Below are positions 55,145 to 63,176 of a stretch of DNA of 64,000 nucleotides, in pieces; the stretch's first letter is position 1, and the number at the start of each line of letters is the position of its first letter. The notes under the pieces were generated by a model that was not told the origin of the DNA, searched no databases, and was given only the letters and a program-made list of their open reading frames with translations. The stretch comes from JACCYX01 sp964610045 (lineage in GTDB: Bacteria > Chloroflexota > Chloroflexia > Thermomicrobiales > UBA6265), in the NCBI GenBank assembly GCA_964610045.1, contig CAZSUN010000005.1:1-64000 (forward strand), read 5' to 3'. The translations under genes were made by a program, and so were the position numbers.

Positions 55145-55929
55145 TGCAGCACCGCCGCAGGTGCGGGCGCGTTGTCCTCGATCCAGGCTCCGACATCACG
55201 ATAGGCAGCCGCAACCGACGACTTCGGCATATAGGCGAGCACACTGGTTCGTTCCGCCGTGGACTCGGCGCCACGAACCGAGAGCGGGATCGCGGGCAGC
55301 AGGGCGAGATCCGGGAACTGCTCCTCAAGCGAGGCGAGCATGTCGGATGCCAGCCGTGAGGAATGGTGCACCTTGGTCGGCAGGAACCCCAGCACGACCA
55401 GATCCGGATTCAGGCGCTGGACGCGCCGGATGGTCTCGAACAACCGCCGCAACACCATCAGGGAGAGGGGATGCGGCTCGATCGGGATCACCAGTTCGTG
55501 AACTGCGACGAGAATGTTGATAGAAATGATGTTGAGGGCCGGCGGCGAATCGATAAGCACGTAATCGTAAGCCGCCAGATCGGCCTGGCGCAGGCGATTG
55601 TCGAGCTGCCGCTCGCGTTCGAGCACATTGAGCAATTCCAGTTCGGCAGCCGCGAGATCCGGGTGGGATGAAAGGATATCGACGTACGGAATCCGGGTCG
55701 GTAGGGCAAGGTCGGCGATACCGATTTCCTCGTCCAGCAGCAGATCATAGACAGAGAGGTCGATCGCGGCGACATCGATGCCAGTCGCCATCGAGAGCGA
55801 TGCCTGCGGATCGAGATCGATGGCGAGGACGCGGTGCCCGCGTTCCGCCAGGGCAGCGGCGACATTGAGGGTGCTGGTGGTTTTTGCCGTGCCACCCTTC
55901 TGGTTGAAAAAACCGATGATCCGGGTCAT
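55141..55929 (-). CDS. parA: ParA-family partition ATPase (ParAB pair)
   Basis: This 262-residue protein has the deviant Walker A KGGTAKTTS (residues about 11-19), the A' motif VLAIDLDPQAS and the Walker B YVLIDSPPALNI. It is upstream of parB with a 4-nt overlap. The KGGTAKTT form differs from the KGGVGKTT of the second ParA in this window, and both could act in chromosome segregation or cargo positioning. The start at 55929 is ATG. Confidence 0.93.
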   Translation of the reverse strand: MTRIIGFFNQKGGTAKTTSTLNVAAALAERGHRVLAIDLDPQASLSMATGIDVAAIDLSVYDLLLDEEIGIADLALPTRIPYVDILSSHPDLAAAELELLNVLERERQLDNRLRQADLAAYDYVLIDSPPALNIISINILVAVHELVIPIEPHPLSLMVLRRLFETIRRVQRLNPDLVVLGFLPTKVHHSSRLASDMLASLEEQFPDLALLPAIPLSVRGAESTAERTSVLAYMPKSSVAAAYRDVGAWIEDNAPAPAAVLQ

Positions 55930-56045
55930 GTCGTGGTTAGGTCCTGCTCATCGCTCCGGTTCAGGCCAGAGACTGTACGAACGCCGGTGACCAGTGTGGC
56001 ACCGGTGTGCGGTGCGGGGCAAGCGCGATGGCAGAAGATCAGAAA

Positions 56046-56076
56046 AGCCCGGACGGGCTGGCCGTCCGGGCTTTTT
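56046..56076. terminator. Bidirectional intrinsic terminator
   Basis: AGCCCGGACGG (56046-56056) pairs perfectly with CCGTCCGGGCT (56062-56072), loop GCTGG, followed by TTTTT on the plus strand and flanked by AAAA upstream, giving TTTTC on the minus strand. It lies 33 bp after the stop of the small minus-strand gene at 56109 and serves that gene; no plus-strand gene ends before it. Confidence 0.85.
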
Positions 56077-56108
56077 CACGTGCGTTTTGCCAGGGGCGAT
56101 CGGATCGG

Positions 56109-56315
56109 TCAGGCATTTGCTGGCCGCTCGAACACATCGCCTTCCGGCCGGATCCGCTCACCGGTCGCGATCAGGGCGCGAGCGAAGGTGTTGCGAATGC
56201 GGGCGATCAGGGTCACCCGGCCGGCATTGCTCTCGTCGATGAGACGGCGCCGTTCGAGCCGAGTGTCCAGCGTGGGGTCGGTCATGTAGAACATCGTCAG
56301 GTCTGGGGATTGCAT
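56109..56315 (-). CDS. Small hypothetical protein, 68 aa
   Basis: I do not recognise this gene. The start at ATG 56315 is supported by GGAG nine bases upstream; ATG 56294 and 56285 are alternatives, and longer in-frame extensions cross a terminator and look non-coding. The protein MQSPDLTMFYMTDPTLDTRL continues with a basic amphipathic helix (ERRRLIDESNAGRVTLIARIRNTFARALIATGERI). A terminator follows. No function is proposed. Confidence 0.55.
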   Translation of the reverse strand: MQSPDLTMFYMTDPTLDTRLERRRLIDESNAGRVTLIARIRNTFARALIATGERIRPEGDVFERPANA

Positions 56316-56529
56316 TTTCTTGCGCTCCAGGTGTTGCCGCTGGTAGTCCAGGCGGCTGGGCGAGCGATCGTGGACGTCGTGCTGGCGAGCCACGATATCG
56401 GCCTGCATGGGGGTGCTGTATGGAAACACGCTGGTACCTTTCCGCGCACGAGGCGCACTTAACCAGACCCGATGCTCGTGCATCGAATCGAACAAGGACT
56501 GGAAATCGTCTTCGGGATCGACAGGCAAC

Positions 56530-56556
56530 AAAAAACCCGGGTTGAAGTCAACCCGA
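56530..56556 (-). terminator. Intrinsic terminator on the minus strand
   Basis: On the minus strand CGGGTT-GACT-type sequence forms GGGTTG/CAACCC, then GGGTTTTTTG. The stem lies at 56538-56555 and the T-tract reads off A residues 56530-56535. It follows the 32-codon ORF at 56582-56680 by 27 bp. Confidence 0.7.
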
Positions 56557-56581
56557 GTCTGTCGATGGGCGGTGCGTCCGG

Positions 56582-56680
56582 CTAATCGGCCGGATGCCAC
56601 CTACCATGCGAGACCAGGTTGAAGGACGGATCGGAGACCAGTCCAGCTTCCGCATACCGGATGTTTGCCGCGAAGATCAT
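56582..56680 (-). CDS. Very small ORF, 32 aa, with strong Shine-Dalgarno
   Basis: An ATG at 56680 is preceded by AAGGAGG at an ideal spacing of about nine bases. The 32-residue product begins MIFAANIRYAEAGLVSD and ends with SHGRWHPAD. A terminator lies 27 bp after its stop. No homology is recognised. A perfect ribosome-binding site, correct spacing and its own terminator make translation plausible. It may be a small peptide or a leader. The 147-bp gap upstream to 56827 has no other gene. Confidence 0.55.
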   Translation of the reverse strand: MIFAANIRYAEAGLVSDPSFNLVSHGRWHPAD

Positions 56681-56827
56681 GCCGTCGTACCTCCTTCCTG
56701 TCCGTATCAACGTTACCGTATTACGTTTGGTTCCCGCGGTTCTGGCCGCACTCAACCAACCGAGCGTCACACTCGACGATTTGCATCCTAGCGACCGATT
56801 GGACGGAAGTCAATACCCCGTGCCTGC

Positions 56828-57676
56828 TTACGATTGGTGGGCCGCCGCCGGGGCGTGGGCAGGTTTTTCAGCTCGTTGCCATGGCCAGCGGATGGGGAGC
56901 GGGTATGGCAGGAGCCGGTTGATCGCGAGCGAGAGGGCGATGACGATCCAGCCACCGACCACGTCGAGCCAGTAGTGATTCCCGGTCACGATGACGGTCA
57001 CCGGCAGGAGCAGGGTGAGGAACAGGCCGACCACCCGGCCGACCCACGGCCAGGGGAGGGCAGCAGCCACCATGATGCCGGCGACCATGGTCCAGCCACA
57101 GTGCATGCTCGGCATGGCGGCAAACCTGTTGGCGGATACCAGGCCACTCTCGCTGAAGTAGTTCGGCCCGTAGACAGCCAGGGTGTCGACGAATGGCCAC
57201 CCGTAATCCGACATGAACCGGGGAGGAGCAAGGGGGTAAATCGCGTACCAGGGGAGCGCGACGATCATCGAAATGACGAACACGCGGCGGAGATACCGGT
57301 ATCGTGCCGGGTTGAGGGCCAGAAGCAGGATGGCGCAGGCGTAGAACCCGTACATGTAGTAGGCGTAGATATTGTTGAAAACCTTGATCAGGCTTCCCTG
57401 ATCGAGGACCCACTTCTGCCACGAGAGTTCGAAATTGAGCCCGAGTTTACCCTGGAAGCTGAGCAGGTCGAGTGCGTTGTCGAACGCGACCCTCTCCGCA
57501 CGCGTAATGTACGTTTTCCGGACCATTTTGTAGGCCTGGAACAAGGCCATGAAGAGGAGGATTTGCGATGTGGCGTACAAGGCGATGCGTGGCAAGGCAC
57601 GGATTGCGGGCCAGGACGATGCCTCGTCGTTGGGAGGCCGGAACGTGGTGCGTTCCGGCGCGACGCTAGAAGCCAC
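56828..57676 (-). CDS. PAP2-superfamily membrane phosphatase / inositolphosphotransferase-like
   Basis: This 282-residue protein has about six helices and the PAP2 catalytic motifs: SMHCGWTMVAG (in AAMPSMHCGWT) and the second TGNHYWLDVVGGW; the third motif's first Arg-containing part is APPRFMSDYGWPF. The spacing resembles the PAP2_3 (Aur1/Ipt1-like) branch, which uses phospholipid or inositol-phosphate substrates. The GTG start at 57676 overlaps the upstream gene by 11 nt. The substrate is unknown. Confidence 0.82.
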   Translation of the reverse strand: MASSVAPERTTFRPPNDEASSWPAIRALPRIALYATSQILLFMALFQAYKMVRKTYITRAERVAFDNALDLLSFQGKLGLNFELSWQKWVLDQGSLIKVFNNIYAYYMYGFYACAILLLALNPARYRYLRRVFVISMIVALPWYAIYPLAPPRFMSDYGWPFVDTLAVYGPNYFSESGLVSANRFAAMPSMHCGWTMVAGIMVAAALPWPWVGRVVGLFLTLLLPVTVIVTGNHYWLDVVGGWIVIALSLAINRLLPYPLPIRWPWQRAEKPAHAPAAAHQS

Positions 57677-58088
57677 GCAGCTTCTCAGGAGTGACCTGGA
57701 TCACCACCGAGTAGTCCGCGGCGAAGCGTTCCGGGGTGTAGCCGAGACCGGCAATCGACGTGTCGTATTTCGCCTGATACTCGGGTACGGTGTCCGACGA
57801 CGGTTCGGTTCCGAGGACTTTCGCCGTGCCGTTGAGGACCACGACATCGCTCCCGCTGTGGGTGGCGTTGAAGTTCAGGGAAACGCGTGGATTACGCTCG
57901 ATTCCGCGCAATTTCGGTGTGTTCGGCTGGCTGAAAATGAGGACGGATTCGTCCTTCCAGACGAACCAGACCGGGCTCGGTTGCGGCGCACCGTTCGGGC
58001 CGGTCGTGGTCAGCCAGATCACCTGCTCGGATTCGAGGCGATCAAGCGCGCGCTGGCCGAATTCGGAACTGAAATCAATGGACGACAA
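57666..58088 (-). CDS. Pyridoxamine 5'-phosphate oxidase-fold protein, TIGR03667-type (F420-linked?)
   Basis: This 140-residue protein has a split-barrel flavin/F420 fold: VIWLTTTGPNGAPQPSPVWFVWKDESVLIFSQPNTPKLRGIERNPRVSLNF is close to the TIGR03667/Rv3369 group, often annotated F420-dependent. The C-terminal FAADYSVVIQVTPEKLRGF completes it. No F420 gene lies in the window, so cofactor use is inferred from family only. It is coupled to the PAP2 gene. Confidence 0.8.
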   Translation of the reverse strand: MSSIDFSSEFGQRALDRLESEQVIWLTTTGPNGAPQPSPVWFVWKDESVLIFSQPNTPKLRGIERNPRVSLNFNATHSGSDVVVLNGTAKVLGTEPSSDTVPEYQAKYDTSIAGLGYTPERFAADYSVVIQVTPEKLRGF

Positions 58089-58145
58089 GTCTGGCTCCTT
58101 TCCTTTTACACATCGCCTGATTGATGGTGTCGAGACTTGCGCCGG

Positions 58146-58193
58146 AAGATTCCTCGCTTCGCTCGGAATGACAGTGTTTTGCTCGGAATGACA
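58146..58193. repeat. Two half-units of the CTCGGAATGACA repeat
   Basis: GATTCCTCGCTTCGCTCGGAATGACA is followed by a second GCTCGGAATGACA 9 bases later. It lies between guaB (ends 58214) and the split-barrel gene and fills most of the gap. Confidence 0.7.
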
Positions 58194-58213
58194 ATCGGTG
58201 AGAAAGCGCGGGA

Positions 58214-59767
58214 TCAGTTGACCCCGCCGACCCGGTAGTTGGGCGCTTCCTTGGTAACGACGACGTCGTGTGGATGGCTCTCGCGAAGTCCGGCGGCCGT
58301 CACCTGTATGAACTGCGTATCGTGCTTGAGCGCGGTGATGGTGGCAGCCCCCACGTAACCCATCGCCGAACGCAGGCCGCCGACCAGCTGGTAGACCAGT
58401 GGGCTGAGTTGCCCCTTGTAGGCGACGCGGCCCTCGATGCCCTCCGGCACCAGTTTCGAGACATTGCCGATGTCTTCCTGGAAGTACCGGTCCTTTGAGT
58501 ACGAGCGCGCCCGCATAGCGCCGAGCGAGCCCATCCCGCGGTACTCCTTGAAGCGCTCGCCCTGGAAGATGATGACTTCGCCGGGACTTTCATCCAGGCC
58601 GGCAAAGAGACTGCCAAGCATCACGCAGTCGGCGCCGGCGGCAATCGCCTTGGCGATGTCGCCGGAGTACTGGATTCCGCCGTCGGCGATCACCGGCACC
58701 CCACGCGGACCGGCGACTTTCGCGCACTCGTTGATGGCGGTCACCTGCGGGACGCCGGTGCCGGAGACGACGCGAGTGGTGCAGATCGATCCTGGCCCCA
58801 CCCCAACCTTCACCGCGTCAGCACCGGCATCGATGAGGGCACCGGCGGCGGCACCAGTGGCGATGTTCCCTGCCACAATGGGAATCGGGTGAGCTGCCTT
58901 CATGCGGCGAACCATATCGATCACGCCGATGTTGTGGCCGTGGGCGGTGTCCACGATCAGCAGGTCAACCCCACTGGCGACCAGCGCCTCGGCGCGCTCC
59001 TCGGCGTCCTTGCCGACACCGATGGCGGCGCCCACGCGCAGGCGGCCCCGCTCGTCCTTGGTTGCATTCGGGTACTGGATCTTCTTTTGGATGTCCTTAA
59101 CGGTGATCAGACCGGTCAGGTAGCCGTTCTCATCCACCACCGGCAACTTTTCAACCTTGTGGCGGTGCAGGATCTCGCTCGCCTCGTCCAGTGTCGTGCC
59201 CTGGGGGGCGGTGACCAGGCGCTCGCTGGTCATCACCTGGAAGATCGGCTGGTTCACATCCTGGATGAACCGGAGGTCGCGATTGGTCAGGATGCCGACG
59301 AGCTTCCCGCCTTCGTCGGTAATCGGCACACCGGAGATGTGATACCGCTCCATCACGGCCAGCGCATCGCTCACCGGGTGCTCGGGACCGAGTGTGACGG
59401 GCTCGACGATCATGCCGGATTCGGACCGTTTGACCTTGTCGATTTCGGCGGCCTGTTCTTCGACCGCGAGATTGCGGTGGACGATGCCGATGCCGCCTTC
59501 GCGAGCAAGAGCAATCGCCAGCCGCGCCTCGGTCACCGTATCCATGGCGGCGGAGACGAGCGGGATGTTGATGCGGATGTCCCCGGCGATGCGAGTGCTG
59601 GTGTCGACCAGGTGGGGCAGCACATCGGACCTGGCCGGCAGGAGGTAGACATCGTCAAAGGTGAGGCCAAGCCCGACGAACTTGTCTGACCGCATCGAAG
59701 ATGCGACATGGCCGTTGAGGGCAGGGTCGGCGGCGGTTTCGGGGATAGGTTGAATCGTCATGCTCAT
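58214..59767 (-). CDS. guaB: Inosine-5'-monophosphate dehydrogenase
   Basis: This 517-residue protein has the IMPDH barrel with LTFDDVYLLPARSDVLP at the start, two CBS domains inserted near residues 115-225, the catalytic Cys loop in VGVGPGSICTTRVVSGTGVPQ, the flap EGIEGRVAYKGQL, and VPVIADGGIQYSGDIAKA. It oxidises IMP to XMP in GTP synthesis. It lies between soj-like and split-barrel genes, with 75 bp to the former. Confidence 0.96.
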   Translation of the reverse strand: MSMTIQPIPETAADPALNGHVASSMRSDKFVGLGLTFDDVYLLPARSDVLPHLVDTSTRIAGDIRINIPLVSAAMDTVTEARLAIALAREGGIGIVHRNLAVEEQAAEIDKVKRSESGMIVEPVTLGPEHPVSDALAVMERYHISGVPITDEGGKLVGILTNRDLRFIQDVNQPIFQVMTSERLVTAPQGTTLDEASEILHRHKVEKLPVVDENGYLTGLITVKDIQKKIQYPNATKDERGRLRVGAAIGVGKDAEERAEALVASGVDLLIVDTAHGHNIGVIDMVRRMKAAHPIPIVAGNIATGAAAGALIDAGADAVKVGVGPGSICTTRVVSGTGVPQVTAINECAKVAGPRGVPVIADGGIQYSGDIAKAIAAGADCVMLGSLFAGLDESPGEVIIFQGERFKEYRGMGSLGAMRARSYSKDRYFQEDIGNVSKLVPEGIEGRVAYKGQLSPLVYQLVGGLRSAMGYVGAATITALKHDTQFIQVTAAGLRESHPHDVVVTKEAPNYRVGGVN

Positions 59768-59842
59768 GCGACGCCTGGACTCCTGGATATGGGTGGGGCG
59801 GGAATTGCGGCGCCGGCAGGGGAGGCGCCTGACAGGACAATC

Positions 59843-60628
59843 CTACCGCAGGCTGCCAAGCCGTTGTACCAGCTCGTTGGTGAATGCCTCGTAGGCGACG
59901 CCACCGCGGGACGAGGGGTCGTACTCGGCGATCGCCTGACCGTAGCTGGGCGCTTCGGCCAGCCGCACCGATCGTGGAATCACCGTTTCGAAGATGCGGT
60001 CCGGAAAGAACCGGCGTACCTCATCCACCACCATCGCCGAGAGGTTGGTACGAGCATCGAACATCGTCATCAACACCCCGAGCAGGTCGAGGTTCGGGTT
60101 CAGCTGACGTCGGACGAGATCGATGGTGGTGATCAGTTGACTCACGCCTTCGAGTGCCAGGAACTCGCACTGGATCGGCACCACGACATGATCGGCCGCG
60201 GTCAGGCCGTTGACGGTGAGCAATCCCAGTGATGGTGGCGAGTCGATGATAGCCAGGTCGTACCGGTCGGCTACCGACGCGAGTGCCCGTTTCAGCTGCC
60301 GTTCCCGTTGGACGAGTCCGACCAGGTCAACCTCGGCAGCGGCAAGCGCCGGTGTGGACGGCAACAGGTCCAGCCGCTCGCGCACGCCCGGAATGATAGC
60401 GCCAGCGGTTGATTCCGGGTTCAAGATGGCGTCATAGGTGGAGTGATCCAGCGACTGCTTGTCGACCCCTAGGGACGAGGTTGCGTTGCCCTGGGGGTCG
60501 AGGTCAACCAGCAAGACGCGAATCCCGTCCCTGGCGAGAAGGACACCGGTGTTGACGGTCGTGGTGGTTTTGCCAACCCCGCCTTTCTGGTTGGCGAAAG
60601 CGACGATCTGCATCCCGGGGACCGTCAC
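59843..60628 (-). CDS. Second ParA/Soj-type ATPase
   Basis: This 261-residue protein has the canonical FANQKGGVGKTTTTVN, LLVDLDPQGNATSSLG and LAIIDSPPSLGLLTVN motifs of Soj. The GTG at 60628 overlaps the upstream L,D-transpeptidase stop; the ATG at 60613 is an alternative. No parB is beside it, unlike the ParA at 55141. The more standard Walker A suggests this could be the chromosomal Soj, with the other pair acting elsewhere; that is inference. Confidence 0.92.
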   Translation of the reverse strand: MTVPGMQIVAFANQKGGVGKTTTTVNTGVLLARDGIRVLLVDLDPQGNATSSLGVDKQSLDHSTYDAILNPESTAGAIIPGVRERLDLLPSTPALAAAEVDLVGLVQRERQLKRALASVADRYDLAIIDSPPSLGLLTVNGLTAADHVVVPIQCEFLALEGVSQLITTIDLVRRQLNPNLDLLGVLMTMFDARTNLSAMVVDEVRRFFPDRIFETVIPRSVRLAEAPSYGQAIAEYDPSSRGGVAYEAFTNELVQRLGSLR

Positions 60629-61929
60629 TCCCGAACCGTGACGGCCGTCCCAAGCGGCGCCCAGTCATACAGGAACGCGGAAACGTCCAGTGGCAGGTTG
60701 ATGCAGCCGTGGCTCATCTTGTGGCCGAAATTGTTGTGCCAGTACGCACCGTGCAGGGCCTCGGCCTGATAATTAATGAACATCACGTCCGGGACATCGT
60801 GCACCAGGTATTCAGTCCCGCCGCCGTCGGTCGGCGTGGCATCGCCCACGGCGGTCACTTCCCCTTCGCCATTGGTGACACCGGTCATGTCCTTTACGGG
60901 GAACTTGATGCGAACGTGGAATGCGCCAACCTCGGTGTTGTTGGGATCGACCCCGGTGCTGACCAGGGTTTCGAGGATGACCTGATCCCCCTGGTATGCC
61001 ACCAGTTTTTGTTCGCTGATGCTGACCTCGATGTGTTTGCGACCGGAGATCGCCGTCACGTCAACGCCGTACGGATTGGGGCTGTCGATAAAGAGTGCTT
61101 CAGAGAAGTCGGGAAGTGCTCCCTGTGAGACCGGTTCGGTGCTGAAGCCATACCGATCCGGATGCTCGGAAGGCAGGGGGGCAGGATAGATCTCGCTGCC
61201 GTTCGAAATCAGGATGCTGTTCTCGAAATACTGCACCGTCACGCCCCGCATGTTGACCGGCTCGCTGATTGGAGCTCCGAGGTAGAACCAGCCCTCGTGG
61301 CTGTCGTACCAGGCACCGAACTCGCCGGCGATCGAGAACCCGGTGGCATCGCTGAAGCGCCCGCCGCCGCTCCAGACTTCGCCTGCGCGCGCTTCCTGGT
61401 TGACGCCCGGCGTCCAGGCCGATGTCCGGCGGTCGCCGGTGGCGCGCCGGCCGTCAGCACGGGTCGTGGTTTGGCGGTCACGCACGTCCTGCTCGCCAGC
61501 CGGCATCAGTCGCACGGTTGGGTTGTCGGTCTGCGTCCAATCCGGGTTGTACTGGAAGATGCCGCGTTCGAACGCCTGGCTATAAAGGCCATTCGCAGCG
61601 ACGAACACTTCGGAGATCGGATTGCCATAGACGGAATCCGCACCATTCGCTCGCCAGTAGTCGAGCATCGTGCCATAGACGGTGTGACGGGTCTCCGGAA
61701 CGTAGACCTGCATCGTCGTCTGGCCGAAATCCACCGGCACCAGAATTTCATCGATGCCAAGTTCGGCAGCAAGGGCGCTACGGCTCAGCGGACCGTCCTG
61801 ATCGGTCTGGGCCGCCGATGAGATCGGAGGCATCATAGTGGCCAACATGCCGATCAGCGCCATAGCCGTGATGATTCGCGTGCGTCCACGCTGTCGCTTC
61901 GACCGCATCCGCAAGACTCTTCCCCACAT
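60625..61929 (-). CDS. L,D-transpeptidase (YkuD family), likely secreted
   Basis: This 434-residue protein begins with a basic n-region (RSKRQRGRTRIITAMALIG) and a hydrophobic segment with a candidate signal cleavage near ISSAAQ. The catalytic YkuD motif is HGAYWHNNFGHKMSHGCINLP, with the nucleophilic Cys. The preceding VSISEQKLVAYQGDQVILETLVSTG is the usual YkuD start. The N-terminal half has W-x-Y/F repeats (VYGNPISEVFVAANGLYSQAFERG; FYLGAPISEPV) similar to LGFP-type wall-binding modules. It would crosslink peptidoglycan outside the membrane. Confidence 0.92.
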   Translation of the reverse strand: MWGRVLRMRSKRQRGRTRIITAMALIGMLATMMPPISSAAQTDQDGPLSRSALAAELGIDEILVPVDFGQTTMQVYVPETRHTVYGTMLDYWRANGADSVYGNPISEVFVAANGLYSQAFERGIFQYNPDWTQTDNPTVRLMPAGEQDVRDRQTTTRADGRRATGDRRTSAWTPGVNQEARAGEVWSGGGRFSDATGFSIAGEFGAWYDSHEGWFYLGAPISEPVNMRGVTVQYFENSILISNGSEIYPAPLPSEHPDRYGFSTEPVSQGALPDFSEALFIDSPNPYGVDVTAISGRKHIEVSISEQKLVAYQGDQVILETLVSTGVDPNNTEVGAFHVRIKFPVKDMTGVTNGEGEVTAVGDATPTDGGGTEYLVHDVPDVMFINYQAEALHGAYWHNNFGHKMSHGCINLPLDVSAFLYDWAPLGTAVTVRE

Positions 61930-62009
61930 GCCGCTCCGTTCGCCCCAGACGAACGTCCCAACTCAACCATGAAGCATACGTCGCGATGAGAGGTTGTGGA
62001 CGCCTGCGG

Positions 62010-62852
62010 TCAGGCGACCGCACCGGCCCGGATCAGGTTGATCTCATCGCGCAACGACCTGGCTGCTTGTCCGGCGGCGATGGCGTAGTCACTCCCGCTG
62101 CCGGCGAAGAGGATGGAGCGTGACGCGGAACAGATCAGACCCGTACCGCGTTCGTTCAAGCCAACGCGAAGCGAACCAGCAAGATCCCCGCCCTGCGCGC
62201 CGACACCGGGCAGCAAGATGGCCTGGTTGCCGACTCGTTGCCGAACCGAGGCAAGCTCTCCCGGCCAGGTGGCGCCGACCACAAGACCAACCGACGCCGG
62301 ATAGGCGGCGTCCCACTCGCGGCAACGGTCGGCGACGGTCAGGTAGAGGTGATCTTCGCCAACCACCGGGACATCCTGAACATCGCCGCTTCCTGGATTG
62401 CTCGTCTTGCAGATGACGATCACCCCGCGCCCGTCACGGGAAAGAAATGGTTCCAGGGAGTCCTCGCCCATGTAGGGATTGACCGTGATCGCATCGAAAT
62501 CGAACTCGTCGAACCAACCCCGGGCGTAGGCGCGCGCGGTTTCCCCGACATCGCCAACCTTGCAATCGAGGATGACCGGTATCTCGCGGGGGATCGCCTG
62601 GCGAACATCCCACAGTACCTGAAGCCCGGCGGGACCGAGTTGGGTAAAGAAGGCGAGGTTCGGCTTGTAGCAGGCAACCCAGTCCTTCGTCGCGTCTACG
62701 ATGTCCTGGCAGAACCGGGCGACAGCCGCCGGACCCTCCCCGGCAACGGCGGGGATTTTGGCGGGGACAGGGTCGAGCCCGACGCAGAGGAGGGTATCGG
62801 CGGACTGCATCCGGCGCTCAATGCGTTCCGCGAAGGTGGTTGCTGGCGTCAT
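62010..62852 (-). CDS. pyrF: Orotidine-5'-phosphate decarboxylase (PyrF, type 2)
   Basis: This 280-residue protein belongs to the longer OMPDC subfamily. It has LLCVGLDPVPAKIP, the catalytic DCKVGDVGETARAYA (usual DxKxxD pattern), NPYMGEDSLEPF, and the phosphate-binding LPGVGAQGGDL. It makes UMP in pyrimidine synthesis. It is 80 bp upstream of the L,D-transpeptidase gene on the same strand. Confidence 0.94.
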   Translation of the reverse strand: MTPATTFAERIERRMQSADTLLCVGLDPVPAKIPAVAGEGPAAVARFCQDIVDATKDWVACYKPNLAFFTQLGPAGLQVLWDVRQAIPREIPVILDCKVGDVGETARAYARGWFDEFDFDAITVNPYMGEDSLEPFLSRDGRGVIVICKTSNPGSGDVQDVPVVGEDHLYLTVADRCREWDAAYPASVGLVVGATWPGELASVRQRVGNQAILLPGVGAQGGDLAGSLRVGLNERGTGLICSASRSILFAGSGSDYAIAAGQAARSLRDEINLIRAGAVA

Positions 62853-63176
62853 CGTGTTCTCCGGCCTGCGGTCGAGGTTCCAACATCAGAAGGATAAGTG
62901 GTTTCAAGGTTTGGTGGATAGTTCAGAAGGTTCCAGTTCATCGGGTTGCAGATTGTGACAATCGGGAACAGGTTTTTCCTCGTATCGCACGGTGGTACAC
63001 TGCGCCCACGATGGTTCGGACGTCACCGGAACCTGCCTGCGGGCAGAGCGGCGCAACCGAACGCCACCCCGACGGCGTAGACCATCACCCCGCGACCGAT
63101 TCATGATGCCAGATTTCGTGACGATGAGCCGGTGTTGCTCACGTCGCGAATGGCCCAGACGACGCGGAAGGACCCT
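62853..63176. other. 324-bp gap between divergent pyrF and the PLP gene
   Basis: This should hold two divergent promoters. An extended -10-like TGGTACACT (62993-63001) could serve the plus-strand gene. There is no repeat or further ORF I trust. A long minus-strand ORF spans the next gene but is its antisense shadow. Confidence 0.45.

Noticed and set aside
56071..56088. parS-like half site TTTTTCACGTGC
   Set aside because: Only the left half matches TGTTTCACGTGAAACA; the right half is unrelated and the match arises from the terminator T-tract.
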